DNA of 64,000 bases from Carnobacteriaceae bacterium zg-C25 (GCA_017945845.1 CP072828.1:1178001-1242000); one strand, 5' to 3'; positions 1 through 9,213 are shown, numbered from the stretch's first letter. Notes: generated by a model from the sequence alone, not told the origin. Program-made: numbers and translations.

Positions 1-702
1 GCTTGCGGTTGCGTGTATGTATTTGTAAACGTTGGTACTGTTGCCACGTTATCGTACATGACATTTGCAACAAGTTGATTGTTGTCATCTTTTGTCACTT
101 CAACAAGCACGTGTTTTTCACTTGCATCATACGTTACATTAGCTTGGTTGTCGTTTTTCTCTGTGATGGTGTACGTGAATGCACCCACTTCGTTAAAGGT
201 TTGTGCATCAAACGTTACACTACCGTCTGCTTTATTCGTTGCCGTTGAGATAACTTGTCCGTTTTGTTTCAATTCGAATGTGAATTGGTCATTTGTTAAT
301 GCTTTGCCATTCAACACTTTTGTTGCTTGTAACGTCACTTGTACTGGTGTTGCTTGAGGTTGTGTATAGGTGTTTGTAAATGTTGGTACGGTTGCTGTGT
401 TATCGTACATCACGTTCGCAACAAGTTGGTTGTTGTCATCTTTTACAACTTCGACAAGCACGTGTTTTTCACTTGTGTCATACGTCACGTTCGCTTGATT
501 ATCGTTTTTCTCTGTGATGGTGTACGTGAATGCACCTACTTCGTTAAACGTTTGGGCATCAAACGTTACACTACCGTCGGCGTTATTCGTTGCCGTTGCG
601 ATAACTTGTCCGTTTTGTTTCAATTCAAATGTGAATTGGTCATTTGTTAACGCCTTGCCATTCAACACTTTTGTTGCTTGTAATACGACATCAACGGGTT
701 TG
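1..702 (-). repeat. 351-bp tandem repeat coding FctA-like domains
   Basis: Two adjacent units of 351 bp (117 codons) are nearly identical at DNA level; compare the stretch beginning near position 7 with that near 358. More copies may lie beyond the left edge. Such repeats change number easily by recombination and set the length of the surface stalk. Confidence 0.85.
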
Positions 703-2084
703 ACAGCTTCACCTTTTTTATTAGAGATATTCATTCGAACAGGCGTTTGCGCTTCTGTCATTTCAGCACGTTTTGGATTAACGTCTAAAACATACCCAGC
801 TTTCGCCTTTTTCTCAACAATGCTATATGTGCCGGGCGCTAATTTTGGCGTTGTTGCAACACCTTTACTATCCGTTGTAATTTCATAAGATACCGATGCA
901 TCGTCTTCTTTTGTAACGACGAATACGACACCTTCTAATAACGTTGTTGCATCATCAGCATCAAACTTTGTAATTTGAATTTTCCCCGCTAAATCAGATT
1001 CAATAGTTGCACCGGCTTTTTGAACCGCAACTTGTCCTATTGTATGCTCTGTTGCAGTGTTTTCACGACCGAGTTGAGATTCAAACGTTCTTTGCGCCTG
1101 ACCACCGACTAATAAAGATACTGCATTTTTAATTTCAGTTTGATCCCCTGGGTTAGTTGTACGATAATTTAAAAGGTAGCTGTTTGTCCCTACTGCATTT
1201 CCTAAGTTTAATTCAAACGCTGTTCCACCATTTTTAAACGTTAATAATGCCATTGTCCCAGCTGGTGCTGCATCAAATTCAGCGTTATTCATAGTTACAG
1301 CTATATTTTCTTCTGATACTGTATCTGGGAATAAAGATTCCGCATCATCAAAATCTACTTTTTTCAATACAAAAGAATCTTTTAAATACGTTGTTAGCGT
1401 ATTGTTTTCAATATTGATACCATCTTTTACCGTCACATTTAAGTCTTTATAATCGTGCTTTTTTCGATTAATCCGTACTTCCCACCCTAGTGATTCTTCA
1501 TTACTATTAGAAGTTACTTTATAAATACTTTCGCCTTTAATTTTAAATGAAGCATAAGGATCTTCCTCATACTTATACGTTACATTATACTCTGTACCAT
1601 CTGGAAATCTGAATGAATTATTTCCTTTTTGTAATCTCAATGTTGATTCAGCAGAAAAACCACCTCTTACATTTGCTTCGCTTTCAATATTCTCATTAAA
1701 TGTAAATGTTATTTTTCCAGTGGTTTCATCAGTTCGCATTGTTCCAAGTTGAACATTAGTGTCTGGATGCGTCAACGGATAAGTACCTGATACTAAATGA
1801 ATATAGTCTGGAACCGTTACCGTAAAATAATCTCCAGATACAAGCGTAGCACCGAATTTTGATAAATCGTACTTACCTGTAAAAAATGCCGTTACAGCTC
1901 TTTTTGTTCCTGCTGTCTCAGAATTTCCCGACAACGCTTTTGTCCCAGTTTCATCTTTCACCACGATATCACTGATTGCAACTTGATTCGTTAAATCTCT
2001 TCCTGCTGCAAAAGCAGATACACTCGGCATAAAGATGCTAACTAATAGTATCAAAACCGTTAAAATAATATTTTGTTTTTTCAT
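1..2084 (-). CDS. Cna/SpaA/FctA-type pilin or adhesin, 3' end outside window
   Basis: Read on the minus strand from ATG at 2084 (AAGGAAAA ribosome site upstream), the frame is open to the left edge: 694 codons, so the C-terminus and any LPxTG anchor are not seen. Residues 1-28 form a signal peptide (MKKQNIILTVLILLVSIF start). Residues about 30-310 resemble the two Ig-like adhesion domains of Cna/SdrG-type proteins, with a W-x-V-x-I-N strand near 200. Residues about 370-450 are a SpaA/Cna_B domain (KIQITKFDADD, later YSIVEKKAKAGY). From about 465 two FctA/Spy0128-like isopeptide domains follow with a period of 117 residues, each with KVLNGK lysine and YTITE glutamate motifs expected to form internal isopeptide bonds. 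Inferred role: covalently anchored surface adhesin or pilus subunit. Domain types are confident; ligand unknown. Confidence 0.88.
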   Translation of the reverse strand, partial: MKKQNIILTVLILLVSIFMPSVSAFAAGRDLTNQVAISDIVVKDETGTKALSGNSETAGTKRAVTAFFTGKYDLSKFGATLVSGDYFTVTVPDYIHLVSGTYPLTHPDTNVQLGTMRTDETTGKITFTFNENIESEANVRGGFSAESTLRLQKGNNSFRFPDGTEYNVTYKYEEDPYASFKIKGESIYKVTSNSNEESLGWEVRINRKKHDYKDLNVTVKDGINIENNTLTTYLKDSFVLKKVDFDDAESLFPDTVSEENIAVTMNNAEFDAAPAGTMALLTFKNGGTAFELNLGNAVGTNSYLLNYRTTNPGDQTEIKNAVSLLVGGQAQRTFESQLGRENTATEHTIGQVAVQKAGATIESDLAGKIQITKFDADDATTLLEGVVFVVTKEDDASVSYEITTDSKGVATTPKLAPGTYSIVEKKAKAGYVLDVNPKRAEMTEAQTPVRMNISNKKGEAVKPVDVVLQATKVLNGKALTNDQFTFELKQNGQVIATATNNADGSVTFDAQTFNEVGAFTYTITEKNDNQANVTYDTSEKHVLVEVVKDDNNQLVANVMYDNTATVPTFTNTYTQPQATPVQVTLQATKVLNGKALTNDQFTFELKQNGQVISTATNKADGSVTFDAQTFNEVGAFTYTITEKNDNQANVTYDASEKHVLVEVTKDDNNQLVANVMYDNVATVPTFTNTYTQPQ

Positions 2085-2135
2085 TAAATTTTTTCCTTCA
2101 CATTTTTTGCATGTACTTTAAAGCACAACACACCA

Positions 2136-2169
2136 TTTTACTGTATAAAAACAGTAAAAACAATAGCAA
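2136..2169 (-). promoter_or_regulatory. Adhesin promoter with inverted repeat over the -10 region
   Basis: Minus-strand TTGCTA (2164-2169), 16-bp spacer and TATACA (2142-2147) form a plausible sigma-A promoter about 55 bp upstream of the adhesin start. A perfect 9-bp inverted repeat, TTTTACTGT / ACAGTAAAA with a 6-bp centre (2136-2159), covers the -10 box, as expected for a repressor operator, although it could also be a hairpin. Confidence 0.5.
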
Positions 2170-2175
2170 ACACCT

Positions 2176-2189
2176 GCATCAAAAATTGA
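2176..2189. repeat. Left 14-bp target-site duplication of the IS30-family element
   Basis: GCATCAAAAATTGA is present here and again at 3246-3259, directly flanking the insertion sequence. It contains the short inverted repeat TCAA-AAA-TTGA. The exact border is uncertain by a few bases because the IS end may include TTGA. Confidence 0.75.
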
Positions 2190-3245
2190 AGTAAATTATA
2201 GAATTAAGTTAGCCAGTGATACAAAAAAAGCATCTCATAGGATATACTTTTAGTAACAACACAAAAAGGATACCTAGAGATGCAAGAACACTATAACACA
2301 AAAGGCAAACATATTACAGAAAAAGAGCGTTATTTAATTGAAAAATGGAAAAAAGAAGGAAAAAGCAACCGAGAAATTGGTAGATTATTAGGTAAAAATC
2401 ACCAAACGATTAATAACGAAATTAAACGCGGACTGATTGATTTATCTTTTCATGGTGGCACTATAGAATACTCTGCTCAAAAAGCACAGAACGATTATAA
2501 TCATTTACGTTTAGCCGTAGGTAGAACGGATACGTGGACTGTAGAAAAAGAAAATATCATCAGAGAAAAAATTATGCAGAAATATTCCCCTGAAATGATT
2601 AGTCAATTACCGGATATGCCGTCTTTTACGACAATTTACACATGGATATATAAAGGATGGATAGCAGGTATTTCACGCAAACATTTGATTTACCCTAGAA
2701 AAACTAAGCCAATAAAATCAAATGAAAAACGTCCACCAAGAAAAGCAAATGCTCTCTCTATTGAACAGCGTCCACAAGACATTAACGAACGAAAAGAAAT
2801 TGGGCATTTTGAAATTGATTTAGTCATTTTAAACAAGAACCGTGGACAACAGTTATTAACATTAACAGATAGAAAAACGCGATTTGAAATCATTCGTCTT
2901 ATTCCTGATAAAACTGCTCACAGCGTTAATACCGCTTTGACAGACATTCAACAAAATTACTTAATCCGCTCTTTAACAGCTGATAACGGTTCGGAGTTTT
3001 TAAAATTAGATGAAGCAGTCAATTGTCCTATTTATTACGCACATCCGTTCTCTTCTTATGAGCGTGGTAGTAATGAAAATTCAAATCGCTTGATTAGACG
3101 GTGGTTCCCAAAAGGCACAACAGCCGTTACTCCTAACGAAGTAACGGCTGTTGAACAATGGATAAATCGTTATCCACGTAAATTATTTAATTATGTATGT
3201 CCTTATGACTTGCCTGAAGTGGCTAACTTACTATTGTAATTTGCG
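2190..3245 (+). mobile_element. IS30-family insertion sequence, about 1056 bp, apparently intact
   Basis: The element has one transposase gene between imperfect terminal inverted repeats of about 27 bp. The left end is GTAAATTATAGAATTAAG and the complement of the right end GCAAATTACAATAGTAAG; both continue TTAGCC. It is bounded by a 14-bp direct repeat. IS30 elements usually make 2-3 bp duplications, but IS1630 of Mycoplasma fermentans is known to duplicate longer inverted-repeat targets, and this element behaves alike. It sits about 20 bp upstream of the adhesin -35 box, in the opposite orientation, between nspC and the adhesin. Confidence 0.9.
2280..3239 (+). CDS. IS30-family transposase
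   Basis: This 319-residue DDE transposase catalyses cutting and joining of the IS ends. Residues 1-60 form a helix-turn-helix region (SNREIGRLLGKNHQTINNEI) typical of IS30 N-termini. The catalytic core follows in the C-terminal half: first Asp in GHFEIDLV (near 176), second in TADNGSEF (near 232), Glu in SSYERGSNENSNRLIRRWFP. Length and motifs match full-length family members, with no frameshift. The start is ATG 2280 with AAGGA nine bases before it. The stop lies only about 6 bp from the right end of the IS, so the C-terminal codons form part of the inverted repeat. Confidence 0.93.
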   Translation: MQEHYNTKGKHITEKERYLIEKWKKEGKSNREIGRLLGKNHQTINNEIKRGLIDLSFHGGTIEYSAQKAQNDYNHLRLAVGRTDTWTVEKENIIREKIMQKYSPEMISQLPDMPSFTTIYTWIYKGWIAGISRKHLIYPRKTKPIKSNEKRPPRKANALSIEQRPQDINERKEIGHFEIDLVILNKNRGQQLLTLTDRKTRFEIIRLIPDKTAHSVNTALTDIQQNYLIRSLTADNGSEFLKLDEAVNCPIYYAHPFSSYERGSNENSNRLIRRWFPKGTTAVTPNEVTAVEQWINRYPRKLFNYVCPYDLPEVANLLL

Positions 3246-3259
3246 GCATCAAAAATTGA
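3246..3259. repeat. Right 14-bp target-site duplication of the IS30-family element
   Basis: Second copy of GCATCAAAAATTGA. Here the flank continues TATGC, so the uninterrupted target was a longer imperfect palindrome (GCAT-CAA ... TTG-ATATGC), perhaps the terminator hairpin of nspC, whose stop is at 3274. Confidence 0.75.
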
Positions 3260-3273
3260 TATGCATGCGTTTA

Positions 3274-4416
3274 TTAAGATAGTCGTTCTTTAAAATCGCT
3301 ATACCCAAATTCCTTAACCATATGCCAATTTCCCGCCATGTCAACAGCTGTTATACTTGGTAACGGCATACCGTTAAACGTATTTGTTTTTACCATTGAA
3401 TAAATTGCCATGTCCGTAAAGACAACACGATCACCAATTTGTAAAGGTTTTTCAAATGAATAATCTCCAATAACATCTCCCGCTAAACACGTTGGCCCAC
3501 CGAATCGATACGTATATGGTTTTTCATTTGCTTCATACGACCCAATAACATAAGGGCGATACGGCATTTCCAATACATCCGGCATATGTGTACTTGCTGA
3601 CGTATCTAAAATTGCTAAATTCATATCGTTATAATTAATGTCAATAACGGTCGCCACTAAAAATCCCGCATTTAACGCAACGGCTTCACCCGGTTCTAAA
3701 TAAACCGTTACACCATAAGTTTCTTGAACGCGTTTAATGACACGAATTAATCGTTCCACATCATAATCTTCACGCGTAATATGATGCCCACCGCCAAAAT
3801 TAATCCATTTCAAGTCGTGTAAATAGTTGCCAAATTTTTGCTCAAGCACTTCAACCGTTGCCTCTAAGTCGTCTGAATTTTGTTGGCATAACGTGTGAAA
3901 ATGAATTCCGTCTAAATACGGCACAATGGCTTCATCAAAATTTGATAACGTTGTCCCTAAACGTGAAAACGGCGCACTCGGATCATAAATCGCGTGTTCA
4001 TCTGGCTGGGTTGAAAACTGTGGATTCACTCGAATACCGATTTCAACACCATGCTCTTGCGCTTTCACCATATCTTTAAAACGCATTAACTGCGTTGGCG
4101 TATTAAACACAATATGCTCTACCATCGGCAAAATTTCTTCCATGTCTTTTTGTGTAAACGCTGGCGAAAAGACATGCGTTTCTCCACCAAATTCTTCGTA
4201 TCCTAATCTCGTTTCAAACAATCCGCTGGCTGTCGTTCCATCTAAATACTCACGCATGACCGGATAAAAATGAAACATTGAAAATCCTTTTTGTGCCAAT
4301 AAAATTTTGCATCCCGTCTGTTCTTTGACGTAACGCAACACCTCTAAATTTTTACGCAATAATCGCTCATCGACTACAAAACTTGGCGATGGCACTTCAT
4401 TAAATACTTTCTTCAA
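3274..4416 (-). CDS. nspC: Carboxynorspermidine/carboxyspermidine decarboxylase
   Basis: A 380-residue fold-III PLP decarboxylase that removes CO2 from carboxynorspermidine or carboxyspermidine, the last step of the alternative spermidine route. It opens with the family start PSPSFVVDE. The PLP-binding lysine is K43 in [10 protein letters not shown]. It has the glycine loop INFGGGHHI, the EPGEA phosphate/carboxyl region and the active-site cysteine in [12 protein letters not shown] near 310. It overlaps the end of trmD by 17 bp and so should be translated from the same mRNA. The partner carboxyspermidine dehydrogenase is not in the window. Placement behind tRNA/rRNA modification genes is unexpected. 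Confidence 0.9.
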   Translation of the reverse strand: MKKVFNEVPSPSFVVDERLLRKNLEVLRYVKEQTGCKILLAQKGFSMFHFYPVMREYLDGTTASGLFETRLGYEEFGGETHVFSPAFTQKDMEEILPMVEHIVFNTPTQLMRFKDMVKAQEHGVEIGIRVNPQFSTQPDEHAIYDPSAPFSRLGTTLSNFDEAIVPYLDGIHFHTLCQQNSDDLEATVEVLEQKFGNYLHDLKWINFGGGHHITREDYDVERLIRVIKRVQETYGVTVYLEPGEAVALNAGFLVATVIDINYNDMNLAILDTSASTHMPDVLEMPYRPYVIGSYEANEKPYTYRFGGPTCLAGDVIGDYSFEKPLQIGDRVVFTDMAIYSMVKTNTFNGMPLPSITAVDMAGNWHMVKEFGYSDFKERLS

Positions 4417-5149
4417 TCTCTTTTTTCACTTCCTCAAATAATTTTTCTTGTCGTTTGGTTAATGTCAGTTTTTCAAACATGTCGGGACGCTTGAGATACG
4501 TCTTTTTCAAGCTCTCCTTTTCACGCCACTCCTCGATTAACTTGTGATTGCCACTCAACAACACATCCGGAACGCCCATTCCTTCAAATTCACGTGGTCG
4601 TGTATACTGCGGATGTTCGAGTAAGCCAGTCGCGTGCGAATCGGTAATGGCGGATTCATGATTACCTAAAACGTCGGGCAATAGTCGCGCAATCGCATCT
4701 ATCATGACCATTGCACCGAGTTCACCACCCGTTAAAACATAGTCTCCTAACGAAATTTCATCGGTAACAAAGTTTTTAATGCGTTCGTCATACCCTTCAT
4801 AATGTCCGCAAATAAAGGTAATTTCTTGAGCACTTGCTAAATCTTGTGCCAGTGCTTGTGTAAACGGCACACCAGCAGGATCTAATAAGACGACTCGTTG
4901 CTGTGGTTTTTGGGCGGGCAAATCCATAACGGAACGAAGCGCTAAAACAAGCGGTTCAATTTTTAAAAGCATACCTGCTCCACCACCAAAAGGATAATCA
5001 TCCACATGCTTTTGCGTATTAAATGCAAAATTTCGAAAATTAACAACGTTTAACGACAATAAATTTTTATCTAATGCTTTTCCAATTATCGAATGTTCCA
5101 ACGTTTGAAACATTTCAGGAAACAAACTCAATACATTAAACTTCATCAA
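4400..5149 (-). CDS. trmD: tRNA (guanine-N1)-methyltransferase TrmD
   Basis: This enzyme of 249 residues methylates G37 next to the anticodon using S-adenosylmethionine, which prevents +1 frameshifting. It is a SPOUT trefoil-knot dimer. The knot is seen as [12 protein letters not shown] followed by [20 protein letters not shown] at about 115-160. Length is normal. The start overlaps the rimM stop by 4 bp (ATGA-type coupling) and the end overlaps nspC by 17 bp. rimM-trmD is a conserved pair; here the usual rpsP upstream is absent. Confidence 0.97.
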   Translation of the reverse strand: MMKFNVLSLFPEMFQTLEHSIIGKALDKNLLSLNVVNFRNFAFNTQKHVDDYPFGGGAGMLLKIEPLVLALRSVMDLPAQKPQQRVVLLDPAGVPFTQALAQDLASAQEITFICGHYEGYDERIKNFVTDEISLGDYVLTGGELGAMVMIDAIARLLPDVLGNHESAITDSHATGLLEHPQYTRPREFEGMGVPDVLLSGNHKLIEEWREKESLKKTYLKRPDMFEKLTLTKRQEKLFEEVKKEIEESI

Positions 5150-5655
5150 TCTAACAACCCTTCAATATTTGCGACTTGTACACGATTGTTTGCAATATCG
5201 ACTTCTAAAACAACATCATGAATAAATGGAATTAGCGCATCTTTTTGTTTTTGGCGTTGTACAACCCACACATCATTGGAACCAAGTTCTAAAATTTCTT
5301 TCACTTTACCAATAAATTCATTTTCGACATAGACTTCTAAACCGATAATTTCGTGATAGTAATACGTATCGTCTTCTAAATCGGTCAAATAATTTTCATC
5401 AATGGCTAACATTAAACCTTTATACTGTTCCACATCATTAATCGATGGGTGTTGCTCAAATGTGACAATATCAAAGTTTTTATGTTTGCGATGACTTGAA
5501 ACAATCACATCTTTTATCCATTCCCCGTCTTTTAATAACGCTAATTTTTGCCCTTTTTGATAGCGCTCATCAGCAAAATCGGTAATGGAAATGATGCGCA
5601 CTTCTCCCTTTAATCCATGTGTGTTCACTAATTTTCCAACATTAAAATATGCCAT
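5146..5655 (-). CDS. rimM: Ribosome maturation factor RimM
   Basis: RimM (169 residues) assists late assembly of the 30S head by binding S19. The N-terminal RimM barrel ([18 protein letters not shown]) covers about 1-85 and a PRC-barrel ([12 protein letters not shown], then [18 protein letters not shown]) about 95-165. Both have normal length. It is translationally coupled to trmD by a 4-bp overlap and starts 1 bp after the stop of the upstream cyclotransferase gene, so the four genes form one operon. Confidence 0.96.
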   Translation of the reverse strand: MAYFNVGKLVNTHGLKGEVRIISITDFADERYQKGQKLALLKDGEWIKDVIVSSHRKHKNFDIVTFEQHPSINDVEQYKGLMLAIDENYLTDLEDDTYYYHEIIGLEVYVENEFIGKVKEILELGSNDVWVVQRQKQKDALIPFIHDVVLEVDIANNRVQVANIEGLLD

Positions 5656-5656
5656 T

Positions 5657-6100
5657 CTATTCTCCTTTTTCTATGTGTTGACTTGAGTGGTGTAAAGCTT
5701 TTTCTAATAATAAAGTGTCTAAATCGTACATGCAATACGCCGTTTGAATCATGTTATAATACGCATCATTTGGCACACCAAACGGTCGTTCATTCATCAT
5801 ATAAACCATTGCATCATATAACTGATTATCGACACTGACTGTTAAATGTTCTTTTTTGTATAACTTTGGATAATCTTCGTATGCATCTAAGGCAATTTCA
5901 TCACCTTTATTGATTTTCCATAATATAAATGGGACATATTCTCCTGCATATTTTTCAATCGTTGCATATACACCATTGTCTTGCCCTTTAAAAACAAGGT
6001 GATAATTTGGCAAATTGCCCTTACCAATCATTTGTACCGTCGGGCATAACTGTGCCATCCATTCACGATTCATATTACTCCCATAGGCTAAATAATACAT
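5657..6100 (-). CDS. Gamma-glutamylcyclotransferase-like (AIG2/GGCT) protein
   Basis: Starting at ATG 6100 gives 147 residues beginning MYYLAYGSNMN, the diagnostic substrate-binding loop of the GGCT/AIG2 fold. GGAGGG lies 4-5 bases before this ATG, and the longer in-frame reading to 6199 runs through the promoter. The expected acidic catalytic residue appears in LDAYEDYPKLY. Family members release 5-oxoproline from gamma-glutamyl amines or peptides; the substrate here is unknown. It is the first gene of the rimM-trmD-nspC operon. Gamma-glutamyl-amine cyclotransferases act on polyamine derivatives in some pathways, so a link to nspC is possible but only inferred. Confidence 0.85.
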   Translation of the reverse strand: MYYLAYGSNMNREWMAQLCPTVQMIGKGNLPNYHLVFKGQDNGVYATIEKYAGEYVPFILWKINKGDEIALDAYEDYPKLYKKEHLTVSVDNQLYDAMVYMMNERPFGVPNDAYYNMIQTAYCMYDLDTLLLEKALHHSSQHIEKGE

Positions 6101-6120
6101 ACGTCCCTCCAAAATAGCGA

Positions 6121-6145
6121 TGCCTTTGTCATTATAACAAAGGCA
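6121..6145 (-). promoter_or_regulatory. Promoter of the ggct-rimM-trmD-nspC operon inside an inverted repeat
   Basis: On the minus strand a perfect -10 box TATAAT (6131-6136) lies exactly between the arms of a 9-bp inverted repeat, TGCCTTTGT / ACAAAGGCA (6121-6129 and 6137-6145). No good -35 box is visible. This layout suits operator control, or the repeat could form a hairpin at the mRNA start. Confidence 0.5.
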
Positions 6146-6273
6146 CCGCGTTTTATCACGTTTAATTGATGCATTTGTCTGCATTTTCCTGATTTTCAAA
6201 CACTCATTTAAACAGATTTTATAGGATAGATACGCTTTGCTCCGATTAACTCATCGAACAAAGCATTAAAATT

Positions 6274-6305
6274 TTAGGGTTGATGGCATACGCCATCAAC
6301 CCTAA
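6274..6305. terminator. Perfect 14-bp hairpin after fruA; member of a dispersed repeat family
   Basis: TTAGGGTTGATGGC, loop ATAC, then the exact complement. It lies 37 bp after the fruA stop and probably ends that operon, though a clear T-run is missing. Related palindromes recur at 33610, 42079, 57474 and 58735, so it is also a dispersed element. Confidence 0.7.
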
Positions 6306-6341
6306 TGGCTACCTTATTTAAGATAACCCTTATTATTTTCA

Positions 6342-8276
6342 TTATTTTGCTTTTTTACCTAGTAACACAATTAACAATACTGCTCCGATTAAAGAACCAA
6401 TTAACCATGACACGATAAACATTGGCATGTTTACAATACCACCAACTAATGCCGCAAACAATCCACCGTGCGGTACTAAACTTGATGCACCAAATAGCAT
6501 ACTCAATGCACCACCAACACCTGCCCCAGTTGCTAAAGCAGGAATCACTTTAGCTGGATTTGACGCAGCAAATGGAATCGCACCTTCTGTAATGAACGCT
6601 GCACCCATCACAAAGTTCACTAATGCTGAATCGCGTTGAGACGCTGGCCATAAGTCACGTTTCATAATTGCTGACAAGAAAATAGCCATAGGCGGAACCA
6701 TACCACCAATCATAACCGCTGCCATGACGTCTGAACCAACACCTGTTGCCGCAGCCGTTACTAACGCTGTACCTGTTGCGTAAGCTGCTTTGTTAATTGG
6801 ACCACCCATATCAATAGACATCATCGCTCCAACAACAAAACCAACTAATGCTTTTGCTTCTTTTGGAATCGAATTGATAAATGACGTTAATCCTTCTGTA
6901 ATTGAAGCTAACGGTGCGCTCACTAAAATCATCACTAAACCAATTAATACAACCCCTAAAATTGGGAAAATAAAGATTGGTTTTAACCCTTCAAGTGATT
7001 TTGGTAACCAGCTAAATGCTTTACGTAAAGCGATAATGATACCACCTGCCGCAAAACCAGCAACTAATGCACCTAAAAATCCTGAAGACTGTAAACTTAA
7101 CACGTCTGCTAATGTCCCCGCGTCCCCAAATGCACCTGGGTTAGCTAACATACCACCGACAACCCCAACAACTAAACCGGGACGGTCTGCAATAGAATGT
7201 CCAATAAAACCAGCTAACATCGGTAACATCATCGCAAATGATAATTTACCTAATGTGAAAATAATTAATGCGATTTGATTGTATGTTGGATGTTTTGGGT
7301 CAAAAGCATTAATTCCCCAGAAGAATGAAATCGCAATCAAAATACCACCGGCTACAACAAACGGTAACATGTGAGAAATACCGTTCATTAAGTGTTTATA
7401 CGCTTTACGCCCTAATGATTCGTTTTCATCATCTTGGCTTTCCACAGAAACGGCACCTTCCGCTTTAAAAATTGGTGCATCGGCTTTTGAAGCTTTTTCA
7501 ACTAACTCATCTGCTTTATGAATACCGTCAGCAACTTTACGAATAATCACAGGTTTACCATCAAAACGTGCCATTTCTACATTTTTGTCGGCTGCGACAA
7601 TAATAGCTGTTGCACGTTCAATATCTTCTTTTGTTAAACGGTTTTCCACGCCACCTTGTCCATTTGTTTCCACTTTAATGGCAACGCCTGCTGCTTTAGC
7701 AGCTTGTTGTAATTTTTCAGCTGCCATAAAGGTGTGTGCAATTCCTGTTGGACATGCCGTTACCGCTAAAATGTAAGCGTCTTTTGATGAAGTGTTTTCT
7801 TCAACAGCTTCTTTTTCTTCTTTTTCTTCAAATTGTTCAATAACACTTACAACTTCTTCAGGTGTGTTAGACGCCAATAGTGCTTGTTTAGCATCAGGAT
7901 TCATCAAAACTTTTGATAAGCTGGCTAACGCTTTTAAATGCTCGCCACCTGCTCCAGCTGGTGCAGCAATCATAAAAATTAATTTTGCTTTTTGTCCGTC
8001 AAACGATGCCCATTCCACACCTTGCGTTGAACGCGCAAAAACAATGGCTGGTTGTGTAATCGATTCGTGTTGTGCATGTGGAATCGCGATTTCATCACCA
8101 ACACCTGTTGTTGATTGCGCTTCACGATTTGTTAAATTGGTTACGTAACCGTCAACATCACTCACTCCACCAATTTGTGCAAAACGATTTGCTAAAATAG
8201 ATAACGTTTCTTCTTTTGTTTCAACTTGTAATGACAAGTCCATTGCATCTTTTAAAAATAAACTTGATAATTTCAT
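6342..8276 (-). CDS. fruA: PTS fructose transporter EIIABC
   Basis: A 644-residue fused permease that takes up fructose and phosphorylates it to fructose 1-phosphate. Domains in order: EIIA (1-150) with phospho-His67 in DEIAIPHAQ; an acidic linker; EIIB (165-265) with phospho-Cys175 in VTACPTGIAHT; EIIC (about 295-640), a chain of hydrophobic helices containing MSIDMGGPINKAAYA. It is the last gene of fruR-fruK-fruA, 14 bp after fruK. Expression is expected to be controlled by FruR. All active residues are present and length is normal. Confidence 0.96.
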   Translation of the reverse strand: MKLSSLFLKDAMDLSLQVETKEETLSILANRFAQIGGVSDVDGYVTNLTNREAQSTTGVGDEIAIPHAQHESITQPAIVFARSTQGVEWASFDGQKAKLIFMIAAPAGAGGEHLKALASLSKVLMNPDAKQALLASNTPEEVVSVIEQFEEKEEKEAVEENTSSKDAYILAVTACPTGIAHTFMAAEKLQQAAKAAGVAIKVETNGQGGVENRLTKEDIERATAIIVAADKNVEMARFDGKPVIIRKVADGIHKADELVEKASKADAPIFKAEGAVSVESQDDENESLGRKAYKHLMNGISHMLPFVVAGGILIAISFFWGINAFDPKHPTYNQIALIIFTLGKLSFAMMLPMLAGFIGHSIADRPGLVVGVVGGMLANPGAFGDAGTLADVLSLQSSGFLGALVAGFAAGGIIIALRKAFSWLPKSLEGLKPIFIFPILGVVLIGLVMILVSAPLASITEGLTSFINSIPKEAKALVGFVVGAMMSIDMGGPINKAAYATGTALVTAAATGVGSDVMAAVMIGGMVPPMAIFLSAIMKRDLWPASQRDSALVNFVMGAAFITEGAIPFAASNPAKVIPALATGAGVGGALSMLFGASSLVPHGGLFAALVGGIVNMPMFIVSWLIGSLIGAVLLIVLLGKKAK

Positions 8277-8290
8277 GATATCTTTCCTTT

Positions 8291-9211
8291 CTATTGCAAT
8301 TGTTCCACTTTAATTTGTGGTAATACACTATCAATTTTTTCTTTCGTCGCAATTCCGACACTAAATGCCGTTGCTGATCCGGTTGCCGTTCCCATTTTTA
8401 ACGCATCTGCATAACTTTGTGTTCGCATATACTCACTTAAAAATCCAGCAAGCATTGAATCTCCGGCACCTACCGAGTTTACTAACTCACCTTTAGGTAC
8501 ATTTACCGCGTACACTTGATTATCTTCACTCACCAATACGGCACCATCACCACCACGAGAAACTAAAACGTTCGTTGCACCCATATCTTGCAATTGGTGA
8601 ACATACGTTAAAATATCATCAACCGATTGAATGGCTACGTTAAAAATTTCACCTAATTCATGATGATTCGGTTTAATTAAAAACGGACGATAGGGCAAAC
8701 AAGCTGTTAATAATTCTTTAGTCGTATCCAACACTAATTTTGCACCTGTTTCTTGGCAAACCATCGCCACACGCACATAATCATCTTTTGACATGCCCGG
8801 TGCTTTATTCCCCGCTAACATGACTACGTCTTTATCACATAAATTATCTTTTAAATAAGTGATTAGCGTATTCATATTTTCAGCAGACACATACGCCCCT
8901 TGTGCATTGATTTCTGTTTCTTGTTTACTTTTTAGTTTTAAGTTGATTCGCGTAATACCCTCTACTGCAATTTTATGTACCGGAATATTGTCCAAAGCGA
9001 GTTGTTGCACAATATACTCGCCACTAAATCCACCTAAAAAAGCAATCGCTGTATTTTCGACGCCTAATCGTTGTAAAACGACTGACATATTGATACCTTT
9101 TCCACCGGCAACGTAATCTTCGCCCGTCGACCGATTCAAATCACCCAACTGAACATCGTCCACTTTAACGACCAAATCAACTGCGGGATTAAATGTAATC
9201 GTATAAATCAT
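8291..9211 (-). CDS. fruK: 1-phosphofructokinase
   Basis: This 306-residue PfkB/ribokinase-family kinase converts fructose 1-phosphate from FruA into fructose 1,6-bisphosphate. It starts MIYTITFNPAVDLVV. The sugar-binding GGKGINMSVVLQRLG motif is near 37-51, and the PfkB anion-hole signature NSVGAGDSMLAGFL is near 245 with Asp251 as likely base. It lies 2 bp after fruR and 14 bp before fruA, so the three genes are co-transcribed. Tagatose-6-phosphate kinases are close relatives, but the fruA partner decides the call. Confidence 0.95.
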   Translation of the reverse strand: MIYTITFNPAVDLVVKVDDVQLGDLNRSTGEDYVAGGKGINMSVVLQRLGVENTAIAFLGGFSGEYIVQQLALDNIPVHKIAVEGITRINLKLKSKQETEINAQGAYVSAENMNTLITYLKDNLCDKDVVMLAGNKAPGMSKDDYVRVAMVCQETGAKLVLDTTKELLTACLPYRPFLIKPNHHELGEIFNVAIQSVDDILTYVHQLQDMGATNVLVSRGGDGAVLVSEDNQVYAVNVPKGELVNSVGAGDSMLAGFLSEYMRTQSYADALKMGTATGSATAFSVGIATKEKIDSVLPQIKVEQLQ

Positions 9212-9213
9212 TT

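Noticed and set aside
6427-8148. Several plus-strand open frames opposite fruA
   Set aside because: Mirror frames of a codon-biased long gene; no start signals, and FruA is intact on the other strand.
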